A stretch of DNA of 64,000 nucleotides from positions 35,376,446 through 35,440,445 of the forward strand of contig OX457037.1 of assembly GCA_949752735.1 (NCBI GenBank), given 5' to 3'. The stretch is from Lumbricus terrestris (Eukaryota; Annelida; Clitellata; Crassiclitellata; Lumbricidae). The notes under the pieces are model-generated. The model searched no databases. It had not been told where the DNA came from and was given only the letters and a program-made list of their open reading frames with translations. Below, piece after piece: positions 12,862 to 24,500 of this stretch. Position 1 is the first letter of the stretch, and every line of letters starts with the position of its first letter. The position numbers and the translations under genes are program-made.

Positions 12862-13479
12862 CCATTTATGGCATGACTAAGTTTACATTACGTTGAACGG
12901 GGACTACTCGTCCAGTAAGTTACCCATTTGCAAACAATTATATGACGTTACATTGACCGATGCCGGATAGGATAACAGAGGGGGATGCAGCATCAATATA
13001 TTGCCCTTAAAGCATTAGATAGTGGTGAACAGACGCTTCAAGTGTGACGTTCGTTAAGTTTTCAACTTGTGGTTGATATATGAGTACACCAAACTTGAAC
13101 ATCGTAAGTGCATAGAGAAACACTAGAGAGGAACTCCTATGTTGCATTAGACTTTGGTGAGCTTGACATCGAGAACATGAGATATAAATGAATGATGTCC
13201 AACCCGTTTGCTTGCTATGATGAAATGACCAAACTCATTACAAACATTTTAACCCTCAGTGTGTGATTGTGGTGTGTCTGCATGTTTTGTGGTTTGTGAT
13301 GCTTGGTTAAGTGCTATAGTCGTAGATTGCAACATCCAACATAACAAAAAAAATAGCGTGACAGTTGATTCAACAATTAAAGATTTTACTTGACAGTTGT
13401 CTTTTGTGTTTGTACTTGCTTATATATAACTAATCTAGTCACTTTCATGGCATTAATCAGCATGAACTCCTCGTTCCAC

Positions 13480-13771
13480 CAGTGGCGGCGCAAGGGGGCT
13501 AAGCCCCCCCTATAAAAGGCTAAGCCTCCTAAAAAATAGTCGATCCGGGTTTTTTTACATGCCAAACTGAAATATTTCCACGATTTTCGACCGGATGGCT
13601 AAGAATTTAAAAAAATGGTCATCAGAAATTTTGGCAGACGAAAATGGAAAATTTCCTTGAGGTTTCGGCCGGATGACTAAAAAAAAGGTCGTCAGAAATT
13701 TTGGCGGATGAAAATGGAAATTTTGCTCCGGGCTTCAGCCCCCCAAAACTGAAATCCTGGCGCCGCCACTG
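13480..13771. mobile_element. hAT-like non-autonomous element with CAGTGGCGGCGC ends
   Basis: It begins CAGTGGCGGCGCAAGG and ends CCTGGCGCCGCCACTG (inverted). It is flanked by CGTTCCAC and CATTCCAC, an 8-bp target duplication with one change. Eight-base duplications are characteristic of hAT transposons. The interior contains two diverged copies of a unit around GTCATCAGAAATTTTGGC. A related element with the same ends is at 55711-55849. It is non-coding. Confidence 0.75.
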
Positions 13772-13784
13772 CATTCCACGAGCA

Positions 13785-13970
13785 TGAACTGCTCTTAGAC
13801 AGCACCATGCTTTCTCTGTTATTGGGCTCACTGTATGGAATGGACTTCTGCTGTCTAGGTTTGCTCAAAATGCAGCCTTAAAACAGTACGTTTTATCCGA
13901 GGTTGAGCCGGGAGGGCTCCTGAGCAGGAATCTTGAAGGGGCGCTATATAGATCTCCATCATAATCAATA
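13785..13970 (+). mobile_element. LINE 3'-end fragment (CR1/L2-like)
   Basis: The sequence around 13835-13965 keeps relics of the LINE C-terminus (GSLYGMDF, reminiscent of VWNGLP-type ends). It then has the tail CCGGGAGGGCTCCTGAGCAG followed by CTTGAAGGGGCGCTATATAG, seen at the ends of the other LINE copies here. It is strongly 5'-truncated and has no intact reading frame. Confidence 0.5.
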
Positions 13971-14834
13971 TTCATGGATTAGTAATCAATGGGTTCTTCA
14001 AGTGAAATAATTGTAACAAAGGCATTCAATTTCACACAATGATTTTCTATAAATGACATACAAAACGAACCATTTACCTTTTTACCATTTACCACCCTCT
14101 CAAGTGTCTGCTGTGATTCAGTGATCCCAAGATGCAACCAGGAACATAGTTCATAGTACTTGGTTGAGTAGCACCTAGTATAAAAGTATGTAGTAAGGCC
14201 TGCTTGCCCAGTTAATGGCTATTTATATATTACATGCGAGTGAAGGGGGTCACAGGATTTAGGCGATTTGAGGATGGGGTCTCGGGAGGGGGGAATGTGT
14301 GTATGCAAAATAAAAATTTGTAGCTTGCAAATTTTGTTTTTAAACAAAAATAGCCTGCAGTAAAATACATGTGTCATAGATGACTAGCTAAACAGCCTTT
14401 GTAAGGAGGGGGGTAAAGAAGCTTATTTGTATCTACACACAGGGAGTTCAACAAACTGTACTGACTATCTTTTGCATATGTAATACGGTATGTAGATGAC
14501 AGTATATATAGATGGCCCTTAGCTACATTGGTTAGAATAAGCTGTGGACCGTGGTTCGTGGCCTGTGTGGTAGAGAGCATGCAGATCTTGGTTTGTGTTT
14601 TACACCTAGGCGTATCATGATCTGTGTATGTTAACCTTAAATGGCAAGGTACCCATTCATATGGGCAATGGTGGTGTAAGATTTTACCTGATTAATTCAT
14701 TTAAAAATGACCATGTTCAAGGCCATATATTGTAGGTAAAGAAAAACATTCAGCTACATTTACAAGACATGTAACTCCCTGTAACAAGTATGTGTGTGTG
14801 TGTGTGTGTGTGTGTGGGTGCACACATACACACA

Positions 14835-15062
14835 TGGGGCACAGTGGTGTAGTGGGTATGTTAGTTGCCTTGCAGCTGGAAGGTTGCAGGTTCGAATCCA
14901 CCTCAAGCCACTGTGTGGGACCTTGGGCAAGTCTTTCATTCACAGTTGCTCAGAGTTTTTACGTCGAACTCCGACTCAGTGTCTGCGTTGTAGTTGGGAC
15001 TTGGGAGCGCTTCCGAGTATAAATCTTTAAGGGCCGCTATAACAAGTGCACATACAAACAAA
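14835..15062 (+). mobile_element. tRNA-derived SINE, copy 1
   Basis: The head resembles a tRNA gene: GGGGCACAGTGGTGTAGTGG (A-box region) and GGTTCGAATCC (B box). The body contains ACCTTGGGCAAGTC and GAACTCCGACTCAGTGTC. The end, AAGGGCCGCTATAACAAG then TGCACATACAAACAAA, is the standard 3' end of this family. It is full length but diverged, and lies between the PCF11 and CCDC40 3' ends. Confidence 0.85.
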
Positions 15063-15066
15063 GACA

Positions 15067-15102
<36 letters not shown>

Positions 15103-15509
15103 ACTTCTAACAGTGCCTTAAGGCTTGCCAGCTTCAGAAATGTTGGCCGATATTAAGGCAAAAATTCATCCATGGAATACGAACAGATGGTCAATCTAAA
15201 TAGGTCCAATGTAGCAGGTCGTGTTGGCGTGAAAGCCTCTGCAAATCAGTTTCTCTGACATACCGATTACCAAAACGAAAACCAGCATCGACACATTTTA
15301 CAGTTTTATCCATGTACATATTTCACAATACTCAATTTGGGCAGGATTATATATTCATTCGACTGTCACCAAATTCAAGGCAATGTCTGCATGCAGATGA
15401 AACTATATTTCACAACTAAACCAGGAGTTCGTTCGTACAACCAAATACAACACATGCCGCTTTCCGCTGTAAAAATTCCTTTTCATCAGAACCTAAACGG
15501 AGTTGAAAT
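15063..15509. other. CCDC40 3' flank and AC microsatellite
   Basis: An AC dinucleotide run lies at about 15070-15100. The rest is probably CCDC40 3' UTR on the minus strand. No open gene, RNA gene or clear poly(A) signal is recognised. Confidence 0.4.
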
Positions 15510-18500
15510 TTACAACGAATTGTCCGGTCTTGAACCGTACGCCAGCACGACCTTGTGAAGTACTGGTTGACCATGTGGATACTTCTGGCAGAGGTCGTCG
15601 ACGATGGCTATGACGTTGTTCATCCGTTCCACCTCCTTCTGGAATTCCTGGTCCAACGATGTCTTCGATTTGCAGATACGAGTGTACTTGCCTTCCTTCA
15701 GCTGCTGGTAGTACTTGGCTTTCTGCTGCTTCGAAATGATGTCTGAAAGATACTGCACAGCGAAAACACAATATTTACAACAGTGCCTAAAGTGTGGGAA
15801 AATAAGTGCCTGGACGCCCCCTTACCTCTCCAAAAGAAGTGCCTGGACGCCCCTTACCTCTCCAAAAGAAGTGCCTGGGCGCCCCTTACCTCTCCAAAAG
15901 AAGTGCTTGGGCGCCCCTTACCTCTCCAAAAGAAGTGCCTGGACACCCCTTACCTCTCCAAAAGAAGTGCTTGGGCGCCCCTTACCTCTCCAAAAGAAGT
16001 GCCTGGACACCCCTTACCTCTCCAAAAGAAGTGCCTGGACACCCCTTACCTCTCCAAAAGAAATGCCTGGACGCCCCTTACCTCTCCAAAAGAAGTGCCT
16101 GGGCGCCCCTTACCTCTCCAAAAGAAGTGCCTGGGCGCCCCTTACCTCTCCAAAAGAAGTGCCTGGACACCCCTTACCTCTCCAAAAGAAGTGCCTGGGC
16201 ACCCCTTACCTCTCCAAAAGAAATGCTTGGGCGCCCCTTACCTCTCCAAAAGAAGTGCCTGGACACCCCTTACCTCTCCAAAAGAAGTGCCTGGACACCC
16301 CTTACCTCTCCAAAAGAAATGCCTGGACACCCCTTACCTCTCCAAAAGAAGTGCCTGGACACCCCTTACCTCTCCAAAAGAAGTGCCTGGGCGCCCCTTA
16401 CCTCTCCAAAAGAAGTGCCTGGACGCCCCTTACCTTTCCACGCTGTGCTGGCCAATAGTGGCAGAACAGCATTCAGATTTTCAAATTAATGCATGGACCC
16501 CGTCCATGACCGTCCAGGCACACTTTAAAGCCCTGATTTACAATCAATAACACCCCAAGGTGCTTTTGCACACTCTTAAGTAAGATTTTTACACTAGATC
16601 TGATACTGTGCATATTAGCGCCCACTTTGGTTGCTGATTCGCCTTTTGTGATTTCTGTATACAATGTAACTTGACTGCATGGGGATAAAAAATAGTCCAG
16701 GAATAAAGAATTAAGCTTTAGGCGTCAATTTCGTGGCTACAAAGCAACCTTTTGCATTTTTAAGTATCTCAAATCCTACTTTTTTTAGCTGTGGCTGGGC
16801 TGGGAGCGCCTCTGAGTAGGTTTCTTGAAATGAATGAATGAATGAACCTTATTAAAATAAGATTCGGCTGTGAATAGGACACGGAACAAACGAGATTCCT
16901 ATGCTGCAAGAAATTAATCAGATGCAGAAAAGTGCAAACCTTTAGCTTTTGATCCACGAGTCGGTCCACGTCGCCTTCCAGCGTATCCGACTCCACCTGG
17001 AGTTGGTTGCGATTGAGTTGATGCTGGTCAATCTCATTACTCTTCTGCTCCTGATGGTCCTTCAACTCTTTCAGCTCAATCTCACAGTCGCTGATATCCT
17101 AAAGACATGCGGTTCATAGTCAGGCCTTAACTTAGGAATTCAACTGTAAAAACGTAATTTAACCCTATACCATCCAAAGTGAAGTAAATGGTATGGGAAT
17201 CCCATACCCTCGATCGGTAAGGGTTAAAACTTAAAAGTAAAACAATTTAATAGAAACAATGGTTCTCTAATACAAGTCTATTAAAAGCTGTTTAAAATAC
17301 TGATTAAATCAATCAATACTCAACAAAAAATGGTAGAAACACCATTATTTGCATAGCTAGCCTAGACATGTGGAATACTTGGCTGGCCCTCAAAGTTTCC
17401 TATCACCTCTACCACTCTTAATTAGAATGCTGTATCTTTAAAGCACAGAAAAGCAGTTAGTGAAATAACAAGTATACTTACGGACTGACACCAATCCTGG
17501 CCATTTATAATATCATTTTCACTGCCAGATCATTCATATTAATACAGTTATTCAGCATTGTGCAATACAATGTAACACTGTTGAGTTCAAATACCATGTA
17601 CTCAAATTGAACCTAATTCTGCTGTGCCAAAGAATCAAAAGAAAGCTAGGGACATGGTGGTACAGCGGGCATGTTCGGTGCCTTGAAATAAAAATGTGGG
17701 TTTGAATCCTCAAACTGCTGCGTACGGACCCTGAGCAAGTCCTTCACTCGCAATTGCTCATTCGCTTCAGTGTGAAACTCCGATTCAGTGTCCGCGCTGT
17801 AGTCGGGAGCACCTCTGAGTAGTTATCTTTGTTTGCTTATTGATGATGTTTCCATCAATCAAGTTGAGTCGACGAAATTCTTAGGTGTGCATATAGATCA
17901 AAACTTGACCTGGAAAGTTCACATTAATCAAATTGCATCTAAAATTGCTAAGAATATTGGTATTATTTCCCGCATTGCTTATATCTTACCAAAGACAATT
18001 AGAATGAATTTATATTATACCCTCGTCTACCCTTACCTCACGTATTGCAACCTGGTTTGGGCATCGACATACGAATCTAGGCTTCATAAACTAATTATCT
18101 TACAGAAGAAGGCTGTTCGTATAATAGCGGGTATTCGTAAATGGGAACACACTGGCCCTTTCTTTAGTGAGCTTCATCTCCTAAAAATAAACCAGATAAA
18201 GGATCTCCAAATTTGCGAGTTCTTCTTTCGACTCGAACACGGTCTCCTTCCTTCGGTATTCCAAGAGTACCTCCCTCACGCCTCTGACATCCATTCGCAT
18301 TTCACTAGAAATTCATCTGCATATCGCCCTGTCAGAGCTCAATCTAACACTAGGCGTTTTACTGTTAAATCTTATGGCGCTCAAATGTGGAATAAAATAC
18401 CAATTGATATTCGTCAATCCAGTAGTCTGCAGGTTTTTAAAAAGAGACTTCGTGTTTTTCTTTCCTCCACTAAGTCTGCTTAGAAGTGCACATGACCACT

Positions 18501-21500
18501 TGTAGTTAAGGTTCTACTTAAGTATATAGTTAAGTTTGTTTCTCTACATGCTATTTGCATTTTAAACTTTTTGCAATCTGTCATCACCTAATTTGATTTA
18601 ATTGTTTCAAATTTTTTTTTGCTATCTTGTACAATATTTCTTGGTATTTTTTCTTACTTGGGTGACCCTCCCCAGCGGGATGTCAATCCCTTTAGGGCCC
18701 CCTTTGTAGCCAATGCATGCATATTTTCTGTTTTTGATGTCATCTTGTTTTCTGGTTGCAATAAAGCGAATTGATTGATTGATTGATTGATCTTGAAGGG
18801 GAGCAATAACAAGTGCACATACATACATGCATCCATACTGTAAACACCGAAATCAGGATTATCATAAATTGACATTGAATGCCAACCTGTCTTGTTTGCT
18901 TCATTCTCCTTTTCAGATCCGTTACCTGCCGCTCCATCGAACCCTTTGTAACAATGTTCATCTTTGACTTAGCCAAAGATTCACCACGTGTCGTAATTAT
19001 ATCACGCCTGTTGGATAGAAAAAACAGTAAATGTACGGTGACAGTGTGCAACTGCAGAATTGGCAACAAAATATGACCAAGATAATAATGTGGGGCATGT
19101 AGTGGGTGTGTTCATTGCCTTGCAGCCGAAGGGTTGCAGGTTCGAATCCACTTCAAGTCGCCGCGTAGGGACCTTGGGCAATGGGCATGTCCTTCACTCG
19201 CAATTGCTCAGTGCTTTGGCGTGAAACTCCGATGCAGTGTCCGCTCTGTAGTCAAGGAGCGCCTCTGAGTAGCGAGCTTGAAGGGGCGCTATAACAAGTG
19301 CACATACAAACAAATAAAATATCGCTGCATTTTGCAGTTAACCAGTATATCAATGTGCAACCCACATCACTGTTGAAACCAGGATGATTTGAATTATAGC
19401 AGATGATAAAAGAACATACCCTAAAACATGGAATGGGCTCTCACTGTCTATACGCCTTATGCCTAGAATTTGCTCATATGCATTTTACAGCAACCTTAAA
19501 ACAGTACTTTTCAGCCGAGGTTGGGTCGGGAGCACTCCTGAGTAGTAACCTTAAATGGGCGCTATATAAACTGATTCCTCTCATCGTTGAAAAGTTAAAT
19601 ACATTTACAAAAAGGCAACACATACACAAGACCAAGTCTGCCATATAAAAAATTATAGAACAATGTAACTCAATGCACTTAGCCTGGGAAAGAAAGAAGG
19701 AGGGGACAGAACAGGCAGTTGCACACAGGAATAAAGACATCAACAGAAACTACCTAATTATGTGCGCTTGTTATAGCGACCCATCAAGCTCGCTACTCAG
19801 AGGCGCTCCCGACTGCTGAGCGGACACTGCATCGGAGTTTCACGCCGAAGCGCTGAGCAATTGCGAGTGAAGGACTTGTCCAAGGTCCCTACGCAGCGAC
19901 TTGAGGTGGATTCGAACCTCGAACCTTCCGGCTTCAAGCAACGACGCCACCACTACACCACCGCGCCCCACAATGAGCTAATGTGGGGCAACAGAGAGTT
20001 CCCCATTTAAGACGATTTCCTAATCTGCTGCACAGAGTCCCTGCACAGCAAAGTCTAATAACAATGATTTTAATTTTACAATGCTTCGGTCAAACTGGAC
20101 ACCTAACAAGTTTACCGACCTGACGACCGTTTTCTCCAGTTGTTGGATGAGCTTCTCCTGTTCGCGCTTCAGCTGACCCTCGCGCACCTGCATCCGGTGA
20201 ATCTCGAGACGCATCGCATGAATCTCACCCTGACCGACGTCCATGTCAACCGCCGCCCTCGTCTCACGTGCAAGCTGCGTCTTCTTCTCCCACAACATCC
20301 GCTGCTCCCTGCAACGCAACAAAATGTTGTCAATAAGTGCTCGATAATAATAATATCACTCAAATGTTGCTCCGTAATTTACTCCAATCTGAGCGTGGTT
20401 TACCTGATCTAATATACGTTAAATCAAAAATCTAACTCTTATAATATTGTGCAAGTGAATGACAACAACAGACATAAGCAGAAGACACCGTCGATTAGGA
20501 GACACAGCTTTCTTTCTTCACACTGTGACCAATCTCACACGGTGATCAATTAGGTGACACGGTGATCAATTAGGTGACACGGTGATCGATTAGGTGACAC
20601 GGTGATCAATTAGGTGACACGGTGATCAATTAGGCGACATGGTGATCGATTAGGTGACACGGTGATCAATTAGGTGACACGGTGATCGATTAGGTGACAC
20701 GGTGATCGATTAGGTGACACGGTGATCAATTAGGTGACATGGTGATCGATTAGGTGACACGGTGATCAATTAGGTGACATGGTGATCGATTAGGTGACAC
20801 GGTGATCAATTAGGTGACACGGTGATCAATTAGGCGACATGGTGATCAATTAGGTGACACGGTGATCAATTAGGTGACACGGTGATCGATTAGGTGACAC
20901 GGTGATCAATTAGGTGACACGGTGATCAATTAGGTGACACGGTGATCAATTAGGTGACACGGTGATCAATTAGGTGACACGGTGATCGATTAGGTGACAC
21001 GGTGATCAATTAGGCGACATGGTGATCAATTAGGGGATACGGTGATGCATTAGGGGATACGGTGATCGATTAGGTGACACGGTGATCGATTAGGTGACAC
21101 GGTGATCAATTAGGTGACACGGTGATCAATTAGGTGACACGGTGATCAATTAGGTGACACGGTGATCGATTAGGTGACACGGTGATCAATTAGGTGACAC
21201 GGTGATCAATTAGGTGACACGGTGATCAATTAGGTGACATGGTGATCGATTAGGTGACACGGTGATCGATTAGGTGACACGGTGATCGATTAGGTGACAC
21301 GGTGATCAATTAGGGGATACGGTGATCGATTAGGGGATACGGTGATGCATTAGGGGATACGGTGATCGATTAGGTGACATGGTGATCGATTAGGTGACAT
21401 GGTGATCGATTAGGTGACATGGTGATCGATTAGGTGACACGGTGATCAATTAGGTGACACCGTGATTGATTAGGTGACACCGTGAACAATTACAAAGTGA

Positions 21501-24500
21501 AGGACTTGCTCAAGGTCCCAACGCAGCGGATTGAGATGGATTCGAAACTGGAACCCTCCGGCTTCAAGGCACCGAACTCACCACTACACCACCGTGCCCG
21601 GCAAAAAAAATGGAATAATCCCTATTACATTTTGTTACATACTCAGCTTCAACGACGCTGTTAAGTAATCTCTCCTTCTCTTCCTTGAGCGCCTCCAGAC
21701 GTTCCTCCATTTCAATCGACTGTTTCTCAGCATCCTACAACCAAAACACCGAAAGACAACAATGACAATAGATAAGCAACACAAGCAAAACAATAATACA
21801 AGCACAACAATAACACAAGCACAAAAATAACACAAGCACAACAATAACACAAGCACAACAATAACACAAGCACAACAATAACACAAGCACAACAATAACA
21901 CAAGCACAACAATAACACAAGCACAACAATAACACAAGCACAACAATAACACAAGCACAACAATAACACAAGCACAACAATAACACAAGCACAACAATAA
22001 CACAGGCAAAACAATAGCACAAGCACAACAATAGCACAAGCAAAACAATAACACAAGCACAACAATAACACAAGCAAAACAATAACACAAGCACAACAAT
22101 AACACAAGCAAAATAATAATACAAGCTCAACAATAACACAAGCAAAACAATAACACAAGCACAACAATAACACAAGCACAACATGACATCAAAGGTATGG
22201 AGTTCAAATTAAAAGTCTGCATAGGATGATGATTGTTGGAACTAATGCCCAGTATAGAATTGTAGAAAAATAACTTTGTGGTCAGACTATGATCCCCGTG
22301 GAGCTGGGGTGTGAGCAGTAGACTTCACTGTGGAGCCCCTAAGAGAGACAATGGGGAGTTGAACCCCACAGCAATTCTCACCCTGCCACATAGGCAAGAG
22401 ATAAGCCAGGCATAGGTGATCCATGCAAGCAGCAAAGCTGGGTCATCTCATTGTCTATGTAATCGCCTTCACTCATCCACAAGTAAATTCAATAGGCAAG
22501 AAAACAGAAACAAATCTCAGGCAAATACTCCGCTTAGAAGCCTTAGATTATAATCGCTTTCTGTACGTCATAGCAGAGCGCCCATCAGCTTTTGTCATCA
22601 ATAAACAAATATAATAGAAATACTTGCTACAGAGAAAAATAAATCCTCTTGCTTGTTAAGAATTGTTGAAAAATTGCTTGAGAGGTACTGAAAAATGGCC
22701 ATATAAAGTGTCTTGATACATATATAATCCTCTATCAAGGGAAGCATGCATATTAACAATCACGAAAGCGCAACTACCGAAAGTCAGAAACTGAGCACTG
22801 TTGAGACATGTTACAAGAAAATTAAAGCATGTATGAGAATTTGAAGATCGTTCAATGCTGATAGTCTTCAGTAATAGCAAGAGAGATAAGAAATAGCAAG
22901 AGAGGTAAGAAATAGCAACAGACATAAGAAATAGCAAGAGAGCTAAGAAATAGCAACAGACATCAGAAATAGCAAAAGAGATAAGAAATAGCAAGAGAGA
23001 TAAGAAATAGCAAGAGAGATAAGAAATACCAAAGTGAGATAAGAAATAGCAAGAGAGATAATAAATAACAAGAGAGAAAATAAATAACAAGAGATAATAA
23101 GAAATACCAACAGACATAAGAAACAGCAAGAGAGATAAGAAATAGCAATAGATTACCATCTAGTCGCAAACCTATGATGTAAATTTTTACAATGCATCGT
23201 TACCTTAAGCGATCGCATGAACTCATTTTCGCGCAGAATGTTGTCGTTCGCCAGCGCATCCTCCGTTCCAGTTTCCTTGTGGATCAGCGTGTCAAGACGA
23301 ACCATGTAATTCTGGACATCATGGATTTTCTTATCGACATCGGTTATCTCACGCTTCTGCATCGTTATCTCTCCTGCCATTTTAGATAACAACTGTGTTA
23401 TACGAAATGTTGGCTTCAGCAGCCCTAAGAAGTTCTCTTACGGAGCTCAGCTCGAAGTTTTTTCATATTTTCCAATTTTTTAAAATATGACACTGCCGTT
23501 GGGGTGATCATTTAAGTCACTTAGCAATTCAGTAATTTCTTCTCCAAACTAGCATAGCACGTAGTTCAGATTCAACGAGAAAATATTACTCTGAGAAGTG
23601 ATAATAAGCAATTGATATTAGAGCAACATGTGCAGAGACGCTTCCAGCCCAGCCACGGCCAGGCTGTGCTGGCCTAATAGGTGCCACGACGTCGTTCATA
23701 TTCGAAAATAAGTGCATGGACGTTGTCCATGACCTCCATCCACCACACTTTAAGCGCTGGTCCTACCTTCAATGCGTAGTTTCTTCTGCGTGAGAACGGT
23801 CAGCTCCTTCTTCAGCGTCTCGACCGCCTCTGACAGCGTTTCCTCCTCACGACAGAGACGAACGAGTTCACTCTGGTCCCTCAGCCACATCTGCTGCAGC
23901 TCTGCAATCTGCTGCTGCTCGCCATCGATCGACTTCTGCAGTGATTTGATCTGACCTTCCAAAGGCGTCAACTCATCGCCCTATTATAAAGTACAATAAG
24001 TCATTGTTTAATCCTACACAGCATGAGAATTGTAGGAAAACAACTGAGGGATCAGATGTTGGTTTATGTAGAGTTGGCAGTGCTTAACGTGTGGAAAATA
24101 AGTGCTTGGACGCCCTTTACCTTTCCAAAAGAAGTGCCTGGACGCCCCATACCTTTCCAGGCTGTGCTGGCCAATAACTGGCAGGATGGTGTCCAGATTT
24201 TAAAATAAGTGCATGGACGCCGTCCATGACCGTCCAGCCACACTTTAAGCCCTGAGAGTTGGGTGTGTAATGAAGACTTTACTATGTGGTCCAATGAAAC
24301 ACTGAGGGTTGAACCACTCCCCAACCCCTCTGGCAATAATTGTCACTCTCATCCTACACAATCAAACACATAGGAATGCACATCACATTTTAAACAGTTT
24401 TACCATCATTATTATAAATCTAATACAGTGCTATATGACTCAGGGTTTTCCGATGCATTTTACTCCAATTTTACTGTCCTTTTTAGTCGGGATTGGGTTA

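Larger units (their letters stand above)
12612..14834. other. PCF11 3' UTR and convergent intergenic region
   Basis: No further coding sequence is seen. The block holds the PCF11 3' UTR of unknown length, a small TIR element (12751), a hAT-like element (13480), a LINE 3' fragment (about 13785-13970) and a TG microsatellite (about 14790-14816). AATAAA occurs at about 14306 (GCAAAATAAAA) and ATTAAA near 13376, but neither can be assigned with confidence as the poly(A) signal. Confidence 0.4.

Noticed and set aside
14835..15062. tRNA gene suggested by A- and B-box sequences
   Set aside because: The head does not fold into a full cloverleaf from reading and recurs nine times with the same SINE body and 3' end; it is a tRNA-derived SINE.
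15715..16550. Three overlapping long frames (227-255 codons) of LTSPKEVPGRPLPLQKKCL-type repeats
   Set aside because: They are translations of the 32-bp tandem repeat inside a hAT MITE, open in all three frames because the unit lacks stops; they lie in a CCDC40 intron.
20540..21480. Regular 20-bp repeats considered as a CRISPR array
   Set aside because: Units are contiguous with no unique spacers, and the host DNA is an animal nuclear genome.
21635..22184. Three 149-158 codon Cys/Leu/Val-rich minus-strand frames resembling membrane proteins
   Set aside because: Translations of the 17-bp minisatellite; hydrophobicity is a by-product of the repeat.
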